NCBI RefSeq assembly: GCF_017094465.1
Contig: NZ_CP064791.1
Location: 2,232,001 to 2,296,000, forward strand
DNA length: 64,000 nucleotides
DNA from: Halapricum desulfuricans
GTDB lineage: Archaea; Halobacteriota; Halobacteria; Halobacteriales; Haloarculaceae
Direction of reading: 5' to 3'
Part shown: piece after piece, positions 8,793-16,488 of the stretch
Numbering within the stretch: the stretch's first letter is position 1
Layout of the letters: each line of letters begins with the position of its first letter
The notes under the pieces: generated by a model
Database searches by the model: none
Told to the model about the DNA's origin: nothing
The model's input: the letters and a program-made list of their open reading frames with translations, nothing else
Program-made: the position numbers and the translations under genes

Positions 8793-9884
8793 TCACGGCG
8801 AGAGCGACTCCGATCGATCGTCGGAGGTGGCCACGTCGATCGGATCGTCGATATCGCCCATGATCGTCTCCAGCAGATCGGTCACGGTCACCATCCCGAC
8901 GACCTCGCCGTCCTCGATGACGAGCGCGAGCTCCTGGTTTTCGGCCTGGAACTGATCGATCGCGTCGCTGACGTCGGTGTCCGGTGAGACCGTCATCGTC
9001 GGAGCAGCCACGTCGGCGAAGTCGAGGTCGCCATCGGTCAGTTCCTCCCGGTGTCGAGAGAGGATCGGCGAGTAGACGATGCCCCGGAAATCCGTCAGTT
9101 CGTCGCCGATCAACGGATAGCGCGTGTGCGGGTGCTCTTCCATACGCCGGAAGTTCTCCTCGGTCCCGACCGCCGTCGAGAGTGCGACGATCTCCTCCGC
9201 CGGGAGCATCACGTCCCTGACTGGCTGTTCGCCGATCTGGAGGGCGTTCATCACCTCGTCACGTCGCTCCTCCGAGATATCCCCCTCGTCGAGGACGGAG
9301 CCGAGCTTGTTCCGGAGGTCGGCGCGGGACTCGATGACGTCCTGTTCGGTTTCGAGCCACGCGCCCGTCATCTCGATGCCGAACAGCTTCAGCGTCGCCT
9401 TCGCGATCCAGTCGCCGAACGTGATGATCGGGGAGATCGCGTAGTGGAACCAGTATAGCGGCGGCGCGCCGTACCGGCAGACGAACCGGGACCGCTCGAC
9501 TCCGAGGTACGTCGGCGTCTGTTCGCCGTGAGTCAGGTGGACCAGGTTGATGATGAGGAAGGCGATGATCGCGCCCGAACCGACCGACGCCAGCACCGTG
9601 TTCTCGAACAGCGGTTCGAAGAGTGCCGCCAGTGCGGGTTCGGCGACGATACCCACCGCGATGCTCGAGGCAGTGATGCCGACCTGACAGGTCGTGAGAT
9701 ACAGTTCCAGGTTCTGTGTCATCTCCCACGCCCGTTTCAGTGCGGGGTGACCGTCACCGATGAACTCCGATCTGTCGAACTGGCGGGCCCGGGTCAGCGC
9801 GAACTCGATCGCGACGAAAAACCCGTTCGTCAGGATCAAGAACACACCCGCGGCTAGGCGGATCGTCAGTTCAAGTGAATTCAT
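8793..9884 (-). CDS. CNNM-domain / CBS-pair membrane protein (hemolysin C, CorC family)
   Basis: 363-residue inner-membrane protein of the CNNM/CorB family, proposed Mg2+ efflux or Mg2+ homeostasis proteins. Residues 1-150 hold the CNNM domain with about four membrane segments, including the family segment NGFFVAIEFALTRAR. Two CBS motifs follow (first containing VRDVMLPAEEIVALS, second near the end with VEDGEVVGMVTVTDLLE). The C-terminal CorC/HlyC domain seen in longer members is absent. ATG 9884 (MNSLELTIR) fits the family start; the frame is open further but is not membrane-like. Confidence 0.87.
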   Translation of the reverse strand: MNSLELTIRLAAGVFLILTNGFFVAIEFALTRARQFDRSEFIGDGHPALKRAWEMTQNLELYLTTCQVGITASSIAVGIVAEPALAALFEPLFENTVLASVGSGAIIAFLIINLVHLTHGEQTPTYLGVERSRFVCRYGAPPLYWFHYAISPIITFGDWIAKATLKLFGIEMTGAWLETEQDVIESRADLRNKLGSVLDEGDISEERRDEVMNALQIGEQPVRDVMLPAEEIVALSTAVGTEENFRRMEEHPHTRYPLIGDELTDFRGIVYSPILSRHREELTDGDLDFADVAAPTMTVSPDTDVSDAIDQFQAENQELALVIEDGEVVGMVTVTDLLETIMGDIDDPIDVATSDDRSESLSP

Positions 9885-10028
9885 CCATCGGATGCTGTCG
9901 TTCTCGACTGAAATATGTGGTGATACGATTACATTCGTCGTACGGCCGAGGAGCAAGAAGAGCCAGAAGCCACGAGACGGATCCAGGACCGGATCGGTTT
10001 TTTTATCGACGCAGGGAAAGAGAGATCC

Positions 10029-10586
10029 ATGAGCAAGCGACTGTTCGTCAGCGTCGATCTCGACGGGCTGGCCGAGGACGTGTCGGCCGTCCAGGAGCTG
10101 TTCGAAGGAGCTAGTGGGCTGAACTTCGTCGATCCCCGGCAGGCTCATCTCACGCTGAAGTTCCTCGGCGACACCGACGAGGACCAGATTCCGGAACTGA
10201 TCGATGAACTCGACGCCGCAGTCGACGCCGCCGGGGTCGATCCGTTCACGGCGCGTTTCGGCAGTCTGGGCGTCTTTCCCAGTCTGGAGTACATTAGCGT
10301 CGTCTGGCTCGGAGTTCGAACGGGCAGTGACCAGCTAACCGCCCTGCACGAAGCCATCGAGGACCGGACCGTCGAGATGGGGTTCGACCCGGAAGATCAC
10401 GACTTTACACCGCACGTCACGCTCGCGCGGATGAACCACGCCGGTGACAAGGAACTCGTCCAGGAAACCGTCCGGGAGCGCGATCCCGACGTCGGTACGC
10501 TCGCCGTCGACGAAATCCGACTCACCGAGAGTGTACTTACCGACGACGGGCCCCGGTACTCGACCGTCGAATCGTTCGAAATGTAA
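10029..10586 (+). CDS. thpR: RNA 2',3'-cyclic phosphodiesterase
   Basis: 185-residue member of the 2H phosphoesterase (LigT/ThpR) family, which opens 2',3'-cyclic phosphate RNA ends. Both catalytic HxT motifs are present: HLTLKFLG near residue 40 and HVTLAR near residue 129, with the usual spacing. The N-terminus RLFVSVDL is typical. An AT-rich box (GGTTTTTTTAT, about 9997-10007) lies some 25 bases upstream, consistent with a near-leaderless transcript. Cytoplasmic; physiological substrate in archaea uncertain. Confidence 0.93.
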   Translation: MSKRLFVSVDLDGLAEDVSAVQELFEGASGLNFVDPRQAHLTLKFLGDTDEDQIPELIDELDAAVDAAGVDPFTARFGSLGVFPSLEYISVVWLGVRTGSDQLTALHEAIEDRTVEMGFDPEDHDFTPHVTLARMNHAGDKELVQETVRERDPDVGTLAVDEIRLTESVLTDDGPRYSTVESFEM

Positions 10587-10632
10587 CAGATACGGTACAA
10601 CGATAGTATCCTCGGAGTCCGGTAGAGAGACG

Positions 10633-10678
10633 TTAGGTCGACCGAACGTCTTAGGCCGACCAAAGTAGTAATATTACT
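10633..10678 (+). promoter_or_regulatory. Putative operator region of the ZIP transporter
   Basis: Contains two direct copies of TTAGGYCGACC (10633-10643 and 10651-10661, period 18) followed by a perfect 12-bp palindrome AGTAATATTACT at 10667-10678, about 40 bases before ATG 10717. TTAGG half-sites are the signature of DtxR/IdeR/SirR-type metalloregulators, which is a sensible control for a metal transporter. The sequence facts are direct; the regulator assignment is inference. Confidence 0.45.
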
Positions 10679-10716
10679 GATAAGTCTTAAGTGCGGCCGG
10701 CCCATACGAGTGCGTG

Positions 10717-11529
10717 ATGGATCTCTGGTTCAATCTGACGCTGGTGTTCGTCGCGGGGTTCATCACCGCGCTGGCGACCGGGCTGGGCGCGATCCCGTTC
10801 TTTCTGGTCGAGGAGATCGGCGACCGCTGGAACGTCGGGCTGTGGGGATTCGCTTCCGGGATTATGCTCGCCGCGTCGTTGTTCGGACTGATCTTCGAGG
10901 GGCTGGAAAACGGCGGCAGTCAGCCGGTCCCAAAGCTCGTCGCGGGGCTGCTGACGGGTGTCGTGCTCGTCGTCGTGAGTCACCGACTCCTCAACGACAG
11001 TGATATCGACCCACAGGAGTACGAAGAAGCCGATTTCAAGAAGCTCGTGCTCATCCTCGGCATCCTGACCGTGCACAGCTTTCCGGAAGGGGTCGCCGTG
11101 GGCGTGTCATTTGCGGAACTGGGCTTCGAGGGCGTTGACGGGTTTACCATCGCTGGACAGGTCGTACCGCTGCTCGCGGTGTTCATGACGATCGCCATCT
11201 CGATTCACAACATCCCGGAGGGGATCGCCATCTCGATCCCGCTGCGGGCGATGGGCGTCAGCGAGTGGCGGATGGTCGGCTGGGCAATCTTCTCCAGTCT
11301 CCCCCAGCCGATCGGTGCCGTCATCGCCTTCTCGTTCGTCCGGGTCGCCCAGGAGTTCCTGCCCTTCGGCTTTGGCTTTGCCGCCGGGGCGATGATCTAT
11401 CTCGTGCTCACGGAGTTCATCCCCGAAGCGCTCGATCAGGGCGCCGATCTGGCCGGCGGCGGACGTCGCGAGCTGACCGCGGGAATCGCCGCCGGGGTCG
11501 CGCTGATGGTCCCGCTGGCGTTCATCTAG
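10717..11529 (+). CDS. ZIP family divalent metal transporter
   Basis: 270-residue membrane protein with about eight hydrophobic segments. The two ZIP metal-binding helices are visible: HSFPEGVAVG (TM4) and HNIPEGIAIS (TM5), the classic binuclear-centre motifs, plus an FIPEALDQG segment later. Imports Zn2+ or a related divalent metal into the cytoplasm (family knowledge). A GTG at 10714 is one codon upstream; ATG 10717 is preferred. The stop codon overlaps by 4 bases the stop of the convergent lipoprotein gene. The promoter carries DtxR-like half-sites. Confidence 0.93.
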   Translation: MDLWFNLTLVFVAGFITALATGLGAIPFFLVEEIGDRWNVGLWGFASGIMLAASLFGLIFEGLENGGSQPVPKLVAGLLTGVVLVVVSHRLLNDSDIDPQEYEEADFKKLVLILGILTVHSFPEGVAVGVSFAELGFEGVDGFTIAGQVVPLLAVFMTIAISIHNIPEGIAISIPLRAMGVSEWRMVGWAIFSSLPQPIGAVIAFSFVRVAQEFLPFGFGFAAGAMIYLVLTEFIPEALDQGADLAGGGRRELTAGIAAGVALMVPLAFI

Positions 11530-12026
11530 ATCGGGAGCGTACTCGAAACGACCTTCAGTGTAAGCTGGACCGTGAGCCGCTCGTCGTTGGCCGATGGATC
11601 GCTCTCGTAGTTCGAGTTATCGAGGACGAGATACCCCGTCCCGTCGACGTTCAACGGTTCGCGACCCTTGTTCTCGGTCGAGGCCTCGTGCAGTTCGTCG
11701 GGCGAGCCCCGGAGCATCACCGTCCGCTTGCTGAGCGAGTCGACACCGCTCGGCCGGTCGTCAGGTGTCTCCTCGTCCTCGTCGATGTACATCTTGTACG
11801 CTTCGAGGGCGCTATCACTCCCGAAGACGTACACCGAAAACGGCCTGTCGTCCCGTGCGATGTATTCGATCTCGTCACCGTCCGACGGCAGTTCGAAGAT
11901 ACGACCGTCTTCCGGAGGTACCGGGACCATTTCGTCTTTCGTGAGTATTACCTCGCCACCGATACAGCCGGCGGTTCCGACGACTGCCCCGGTCGCCGCC
12001 CCTGTCAGGAATCTACGACGCCGCAT
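11526..12026 (-). CDS. Tat-exported lipoprotein, unknown function
   Basis: 166-residue protein starting MRRRRFLTGAATG with a Tat twin-arginine signal and a lipobox (GTAGC) at about residues 17-21, so it should be exported folded and lipid-anchored. The mature part is acidic and probably beta-rich (residues 25-166) with no family I can name. A longer frame from 12062 would put residues before the Tat motif and is less likely. It converges on the ZIP transporter with a 4-base overlap of stops; a link to metal handling is conceivable but unsupported. Confidence 0.8.
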   Translation of the reverse strand: MRRRRFLTGAATGAVVGTAGCIGGEVILTKDEMVPVPPEDGRIFELPSDGDEIEYIARDDRPFSVYVFGSDSALEAYKMYIDEDEETPDDRPSGVDSLSKRTVMLRGSPDELHEASTENKGREPLNVDGTGYLVLDNSNYESDPSANDERLTVQLTLKVVSSTLPI

Positions 12027-12570
12027 TGGATGAGTATCGCTCCGTCCGGTAAATATATCCACGCCCGCAGTTCTCAGCCGTGATAGTAGCCAGCAGTCTC
12101 GGCTCGTCGTGCTTCGAACCGATGGGCTCGTGAGTCACTGTGCGCACATTCGTTCGCACCTCGCCTGCTCACGGGTCGCTGCCGCTCCCCGTTCGTGCAG
12201 TTCGCGGACTCCCGTCGGTCGTCCGCGCGCCGCTCGCTCATATGGAAACGCTCGCCACTCACGGGTCGCTGCCGCTCCCCGTTCGTGCAGTTCGCGGACT
12301 CCCGTCGGTCGTCCGCGCGCCGCTCGCGGATCCCGGCTCACGGGTCACGTTCGTTCCCCGTTCGCTCACATGGAGACGCTCGTTACACTCGCGGATCCCG
12401 TTCGCGGGTCGTTTCTCCCCGCTCACGTGTTCGAGGCCCTCACACAGTTCAGGCCTCGCCTGCTCACGGGTCACGTCCGTTCCCCGCTCGCACATTTGGA
12501 TCCGCTCGCTGACGCTCGCGGATCCCGTTCGACGGCTTTAAGTTTCGCATCGGCTTCTGATCGTACGAGA
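12027..12570. other. Repeat-rich gene-free spacer
   Basis: About 540 bases between the Tat lipoprotein start and the L1 leader with no credible gene. Short open frames here are Arg/Ser-rich and arise from repeated CTCACGGGTC / TCCCCGTTCGC motifs. These motifs recur about every 60-100 bases and include a near-perfect 70-base duplication. Confidence 0.7.
12168..12327. repeat. 70-bp direct repeat, period 90
   Basis: Bases 12168-12237 and 12258-12327 appear identical over 70 bases, separated by 20 bases. Degenerate relatives of the CACGGGTC...TCCCCGTTCGC core continue to about 12530. A related core occurs in reverse orientation inside the helicase gene (46494-46514), so this is an interspersed repeat family and not a purely local duplication. 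Confidence 0.85.
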
Positions 12571-12630
12571 CAGGCATCCGCCTGTTTCACTGACCCGTAG
12601 AAGCCATCTGGCGCACTACGGAGGTGAACA
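12571..12630 (+). promoter_or_regulatory. Structured leader of the L1-L10-L12 operon, probable L1 binding site
   Basis: Two hairpins precede rpl1. The first is CAGGC-ATCC-GCCTG (12571-12584). The second has an outer stem CCGTAG/CTACGG (12595-12600 with 12616-12621), an asymmetric AA/GCA internal loop and an inner stem GCC/GGC (12603-12605 with 12610-12612). Halophilic archaeal L1 operons are known to carry an untranslated leader that mimics the 23S rRNA L1 site for autogenous control; this stem with its asymmetric loop fits that. A GGAGGTGA ribosome-binding site (from 12620) overlaps the stem's 3' side, so L1 binding would mask it. Confidence 0.6.
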
Positions 12631-13269
12631 ATGGCAGATCAGGAAATAGAGAACGCAGTCTCGCGCGCACTCGAGGAAGCACCTGACCGGAATTTCCGGG
12701 AGACGGTGGACCTCGCGATTAACTTGCGCGATCTTGACCTCAACGATCCATCGAACCGTGTAGACGAAGGTGTCGTCCTGCCGGAGGGGACCGGCCAGGA
12801 GACGACGATCGTCGTCTTTGCCGAGGGCGAAACGGCCATCCGGGCCGAAGACGTCGCGGACGACGTCCTCGACGGCGACGACCTCGAAGACCTGGGCGAC
12901 GACGACGGCCAGGCCAAAGATCTCGCCGAGGACACCGATTTCTTCATCGCGGAAGCGTCCATGATGCAGGACATCGGTCGATACCTCGGGACGGTCCTCG
13001 GGCCGCGCGGGAAGATGCCCGAACCGCTCCAGCCGGACGACGACGTCGTCGAGACCGTCAACCGAATGAAAAATACGGTCCAGCTTCGCAGCGGCGAGCG
13101 GCGGACCTTCCACACCCGCGTGGGTGCCGAGGACATGTCCGCCGAGGAGATCGCCGACAACATCGACGTCATCCTGCGCCGACTTCACGCCAACCTCGAG
13201 AAGGGGCCGCTGAACGTGGATTCGGTGTTCGTGAAGACGACGATGGGGCCGTCCGTGGAGGTGGCCTAA
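12631..13269 (+). CDS. rpl1: 50S ribosomal protein L1
   Basis: 212-residue L1, which binds the L1 stalk of 23S rRNA and represses its own operon mRNA in archaea. Family signatures are visible: [17 protein letters not shown] at the N-terminal strand, [10 protein letters not shown] in the middle domain and [13 protein letters not shown] at the C-terminus. Length is normal for archaea. A strong GGAGGTGA ribosome-binding site lies 4 bases before ATG. First gene of rpl1-rpl10-rpl12, with 1 base between its stop and rpl10. Confidence 0.98.
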   Translation: MADQEIENAVSRALEEAPDRNFRETVDLAINLRDLDLNDPSNRVDEGVVLPEGTGQETTIVVFAEGETAIRAEDVADDVLDGDDLEDLGDDDGQAKDLAEDTDFFIAEASMMQDIGRYLGTVLGPRGKMPEPLQPDDDVVETVNRMKNTVQLRSGERRTFHTRVGAEDMSAEEIADNIDVILRRLHANLEKGPLNVDSVFVKTTMGPSVEVA

Positions 13270-13270
13270 C

Positions 13271-14323
13271 ATGAGCGCCGAGTCCCAGCGTAAGACCGAG
13301 CACATCCCCGAATGGAAACGCGAGGAGATCGACGACCTCGTCGCCACGATCGAGTCCTACGACAGCGTCGGAATCGTCGATATGACCGGTATCCCGAGCC
13401 AGCAGCTCCAGGACATGCGCCGTAACCTCTACGGTACGGCCGAGCTGCGCGTCAGCCGCAACACGCTACTGGCCCGCGCCCTGGAGGAAGTCGACGACGG
13501 CTTCGGACAACTGACCGACTACATCTCGGGCCACGTCGGGCTCATTGGCACGAACGACAACCCCTTCGGGCTGTACAAGCAACTGGAAGCCTCCAAAACG
13601 TCCGCCCCGATCAACGCGGGCGAGGTCGCGCCCAACGACATCGTCATCCCCGAGGGTGACACGGGCGTCGATCCGGGACCGTTCGTCGGTGAGCTCCAGG
13701 CGATCGGTGCGAACGCACGCATCCAGGAGGGCTCGATCCAGGTCATGGAGGACAGCAAGGTCCTCGATGCCGGCGGAGAAGTCTCCGCGGACATGGCCAA
13801 CGTCCTCTCGGAGCTGGGCATCGAGCCCAAGGAAGTCGGGCTGGACCTGCGCGCCGTCTACGCGGAGGGCGTACTCTTCGAGCCCGAGGATCTCGAACTC
13901 GATTCCGAGGAGTACCGCTCGGACATCGAGACGGCCGCCGCGCGCGCTCGGAACCTGGCACTCAACACCTCGTTCCCGACCGCTCAGACCCTGCCGGCAC
14001 AGCTCGGCAAGGCCAGCGGCGAGGCCAAGAACCTCGCGATCCACGCGTCCATCGAGAACGAGGACGTCATGCCGGACCTCCTCAGCAAGGCCGACGGTCA
14101 GGTCCGGGCACTTGCCGCCCAGATCGAGGACCAGGAGGCGCTTCCCGAGGAACTGCGTGACCTCGAACAGCCGGACACTGAATCGAGCGACGAACAGACA
14201 GCAGACGACTCCGAGGACGCCGACGACGAAGCCACTGACGCCGACGAGGCGGCAGACGAAGACGCTGGCGAGTCGGAAGACGACGACGGTGACGCCGGCG
14301 CGGCGCTCGGAGACATGTTCTAA
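13271..14323 (+). CDS. rpl10: 50S ribosomal protein L10 (P0)
   Basis: 350-residue archaeal L10/P0, the base of the ribosomal stalk. The rRNA-binding domain (about residues 1-105, with [19 protein letters not shown]), an inserted domain, and the long helical region that docks L12 dimers (about 225-300) are recognisable. The last 60 residues are an extreme Asp/Glu/Ala tract ending in ALGDMF, a stalk tail shared with L12 that recruits translation factors. Lies between rpl1 and rpl12 in one operon. Confidence 0.97.
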   Translation: MSAESQRKTEHIPEWKREEIDDLVATIESYDSVGIVDMTGIPSQQLQDMRRNLYGTAELRVSRNTLLARALEEVDDGFGQLTDYISGHVGLIGTNDNPFGLYKQLEASKTSAPINAGEVAPNDIVIPEGDTGVDPGPFVGELQAIGANARIQEGSIQVMEDSKVLDAGGEVSADMANVLSELGIEPKEVGLDLRAVYAEGVLFEPEDLELDSEEYRSDIETAAARARNLALNTSFPTAQTLPAQLGKASGEAKNLAIHASIENEDVMPDLLSKADGQVRALAAQIEDQEALPEELRDLEQPDTESSDEQTADDSEDADDEATDADEAADEDAGESEDDDGDAGAALGDMF

Positions 14324-14335
14324 TAGGTGACAACA

Positions 14336-14674
14336 ATGGAATACGTATACGCAGCACTCATCCTGAACGAATCGGGCGAAGAGATCAACGAAGACAACCT
14401 CACGGACGTCCTCGACGCCGCGGGCGTCGATGTCGAGGAGTCCCGCGTCAAGGCACTCATCGCCGCCCTCGAAGATGTCGACATCGACGAGGCCGTCGAA
14501 GAGGCCGCCGCCGTCCCCGCGACGGGCGGCGCCACGACGACTGAAGCAGCCGAGCCCGCCGACGACGGCGACGAGGAGGCCGCCGACGAAGACGAGGCCG
14601 CCGACGAGGAAGACGACGGCGACGACGAGGACGACGAGGCCAGCGGCGAGGGCCTCGGCGAACTCTTCGGATAA
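14336..14674 (+). CDS. rpl12: 50S ribosomal protein L12 (P1)
   Basis: 112-residue archaeal P1/P2-type stalk protein. [19 protein letters not shown] is the conserved dimerisation helix start; an Ala-rich hinge and a very acidic tail ending GLGELFG complete it. A GTG at 14327 is in frame, but ATG 14336 gives the universally conserved N-terminus. Last gene of the operon, 12 bases after rpl10. Confidence 0.97.
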   Translation: MEYVYAALILNESGEEINEDNLTDVLDAAGVDVEESRVKALIAALEDVDIDEAVEEAAAVPATGGATTTEAAEPADDGDEEAADEDEAADEEDDGDDEDDEASGEGLGELFG

Positions 14675-15000
14675 CCGCGATTACCACATCGTTTCTTTCG
14701 AGCGCGATCGGATAGCGGCGCGATTGGCATCACACTCCTCGAATTTCTCCAGCAGTCGCTCGTAGAACCCATCGCCGTCTTCGGCCAGTTTCTCGACGAT
14801 CAACTCCGGTGTCGAACGGGCGAGTTTCCCCGTTCACTGGCGAGCGGTTGACAATCATTTCCCAGTCTCCCAGCCCGATGACCGATTCCTGGCGATAAAT
14901 AACAGTATTTCGTATAACGTTCTGGATTGGCTTAAGATTGCTGTGCGATCACCGCATTTTGGGAAGCGATCGTCCGGTTATATCTACGGACATTCAACCT
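14675..15000. other. Intergenic region with a mutS-like gene fragment
   Basis: A 326-base gene-free stretch after rpl12. It holds a copy of the 3' end of the mutS-like gene (14733-14848, described separately), then AT-richer sequence leading to the dehydrogenase promoter. A TTATATCTA box near 14978-14986 lies about 15-23 bases before ATG 15001. Confidence 0.7.
14733..14848 (-). pseudogene. Copy A: duplicated 3' end of the mutS-like gene
   Basis: Bases 14733-14831 match 16490-16588 exactly (99 bases), then after one extra G at 14832 identity resumes to 14848 / 16604. The fragment corresponds to the last 38 or so codons of the mutS-like gene at 16489-18519. It is non-functional: the extra base shifts the frame, and the stop codon is altered (TGT GAT where the parent has TGA). 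The near-perfect identity implies a recent duplication. Confidence 0.9.
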
Positions 15001-16074
15001 ATGCAGTGCATGGACGCAGCCAGATATTACGGACAGGAAGACATCCGCGTCGAAGACGTCGAACCGGACGCAGTCGGACCAGAGGAAGTTCGGGTCGACG
15101 TCGAGGCCTGCGGGATCTGTGGTTCGGATCTCCACGAGTACACCGCCGGTCCGATCTTCGTCCCCGGGGACGCACCGCACCCCGTCTCGGGCGCACAGGC
15201 ACCGCTCACGATGGGGCACGAGTTCAGTGGCGTCATCTCGGAGGTCGGCTCGGACGTCACCGACCGCTCGGAGGGCGAGGCCGTCGCGGTTAACCCGATC
15301 ATCTACTGTGGGGAGTGCCCCCGCTGTGAGGCTGGAGAGTACCACCGGTGTGAATCGCTCGGGTTCGTCGGCCTGGCGTCGAACGGCGGGTTCGCCGAGA
15401 ACGTCGTTGTCGACGCCGAGCAGGCCGTCCCGCTCGGGGATATGCCAGTCGAACACGGGGCGCTCGTCGAACCGCTGGCGGTCGCGCTGCACGCCGCGCG
15501 TGTCGCCGACGTTTCGCCCGGGGACTCGGTCGCCGTGTTCGGAAGCGGTCCGATCGGCCTCTGTGTGATCCAGGCCTTGCGTGTGGCCGGTGCCGGCCCG
15601 ATCATCGTCTCTGAGCCGCGCGACCAGCGACGCGAGCGTGCCGAAGCGTGCGGTGCGGACGTGCTGATCGACCCGGCCGAGGAGGCTGCACTTGAAGCGA
15701 TTCGCGCAGAGACCGGCGAAGGTGTGGACATCGCGTTTGACGTCGCCGGCGTCGAGGCGACGTACAACCAGGCGATCGACAGCACGCGCCCCGGCGGACG
15801 CGTCGCGGAAGTCAGCATCTTCGAGGAGAGCGTCGAGACCCAGCCGAACGACCTAGTTATTCCGGAGCGCGAACTCGTCGGCTCGATCGCCTATCAGGGC
15901 GGCCCCCGATCGGCCGAGGAGTTCGGAATGGTCATCGATATGCTCGAAGACGGTCGGTTCGACCCCGATCCGCTAATCACCGACCGGATCGAACTCGACG
16001 ATATCTCCGAGAAGGGCTTCGAGCGTCTCATCGATCCCGATAGCGATCAGGTGAAGATTCTCGTAAAGCCCTAG
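15001..16074 (+). CDS. Zinc-dependent alcohol dehydrogenase, 2,3-butanediol dehydrogenase-like
   Basis: 357-residue medium-chain dehydrogenase, NAD(P)-dependent. Catalytic zinc site: CGICGSDLHEY (Cys40) and GHEFSG (His and Glu near 73-74). Structural zinc cluster: Cys at about 103, 106, 109 and 117 (CGECPRCEAGEYHRC). The Rossmann motif GSGPIGL starts at residue 181. The overall pattern resembles (R,R)-butanediol dehydrogenases and related sorbitol dehydrogenases. ATG 15001 is preferred over upstream codons because a TATA-like box sits about 20 bases before it. The gene is bracketed by copies of the mutS-like 3' end (14733-14848 and 16113-16168), so it appears to be an inserted cassette. Confidence 0.9.
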   Translation: MQCMDAARYYGQEDIRVEDVEPDAVGPEEVRVDVEACGICGSDLHEYTAGPIFVPGDAPHPVSGAQAPLTMGHEFSGVISEVGSDVTDRSEGEAVAVNPIIYCGECPRCEAGEYHRCESLGFVGLASNGGFAENVVVDAEQAVPLGDMPVEHGALVEPLAVALHAARVADVSPGDSVAVFGSGPIGLCVIQALRVAGAGPIIVSEPRDQRRERAEACGADVLIDPAEEAALEAIRAETGEGVDIAFDVAGVEATYNQAIDSTRPGGRVAEVSIFEESVETQPNDLVIPERELVGSIAYQGGPRSAEEFGMVIDMLEDGRFDPDPLITDRIELDDISEKGFERLIDPDSDQVKILVKP

Positions 16075-16112
16075 TCGGGTCACCGACCATCGATAATCGA
16101 TTTGACCCGCTG

Positions 16113-16168
16113 TGGCATTCACGGTTCGAACTTCTCCAGCAGTCGCTCGTAGAATCCGTCGCCGTTCG
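16113..16168 (-). pseudogene. Copy B: degenerate third copy of the mutS-like 3' end
   Basis: Bases about 16126-16168 match the end of the mutS-like gene (CTCCAGCAGTCGCTCGTAGA core) with a few mismatches and then diverge. A TGGCATYCAC sequence just before (16113) is shared with copy A (14725) but not with the parent end, so copies A and B share an outer boundary. It is too short and diverged to encode anything. Confidence 0.75.
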
Positions 16169-16186
16169 CGCGGTACTTAATCCCAT

Positions 16187-16223
16187 AATTATATAATCTT
16201 ACAAAATACTGTATATCTACAGT
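16187..16223 (+). promoter_or_regulatory. Promoter and operator-like palindrome of the small membrane gene
   Basis: AT-rich TTATATAATC (about 16188-16198) lies roughly 26-35 bases before ATG 16224 and should be the TATA box of a leaderless transcript. ACTGTA-TATC-TACAGT, a perfect 6-bp inverted repeat (16208-16223), abuts the start codon and so would overlap the initiation site, the arrangement of a repressor operator (inference). Confidence 0.5.
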
Positions 16224-16463
16224 ATGAAAATGAGAGAAGGACTAAAAGACAGGATGCTCAGGACCGATCACCAGGGATGGGACCGCCAGTGGTTGCCATA
16301 TCTTAATGCCGTCACATTTGTTCCGTTGGGTGTGATTCTCGCTTGGTTGTTGGTGCCAGCTGGAATTAGTCCAGTCTGGGAAGGTCTTAGCTATGGTCTC
16401 GGTGCAGGAGTTGGGAGTGTAATCGGAGGGCTGATCCTAGCTTCTATTGACATACATATGTGA
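16224..16463 (+). CDS. Small two-helix membrane protein
   Basis: 79 residues. A basic N-terminus (MKMREGLKDRMLR) is followed by two hydrophobic helices (about 30-47 and 52-73), the second Gly-rich (GLGAGVGSVIGGLILAS). The base composition and codon use are noticeably more AT-rich than in neighbouring genes, and the protein is basic rather than acidic, both signs of recent transfer. It lies between copy B and the true end of the mutS-like gene. Family unknown. Confidence 0.65.
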   Translation: MKMREGLKDRMLRTDHQGWDRQWLPYLNAVTFVPLGVILAWLLVPAGISPVWEGLSYGLGAGVGSVIGGLILASIDIHM

Positions 16464-16488
16464 CTAAGCCGGTCTCTGGCCGACTGTC

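Noticed and set aside
12074-12600. Several short open frames (up to 163 residues) in the spacer before rpl1
   Set aside because: They are Arg/Ser/Pro-rich, overlap on both strands, and are produced by the repeated CACGGGTC/TCCCCGTTCGC motifs; composition is unlike haloarchaeal proteins.
14733-14848. Possibility that the mutS-like fragment after rpl12 is a functional transcription terminator or gene
   Set aside because: Exact correspondence to the mutS-like 3' end, a frame-shifting extra base and a lost stop codon make it a duplicated fragment.
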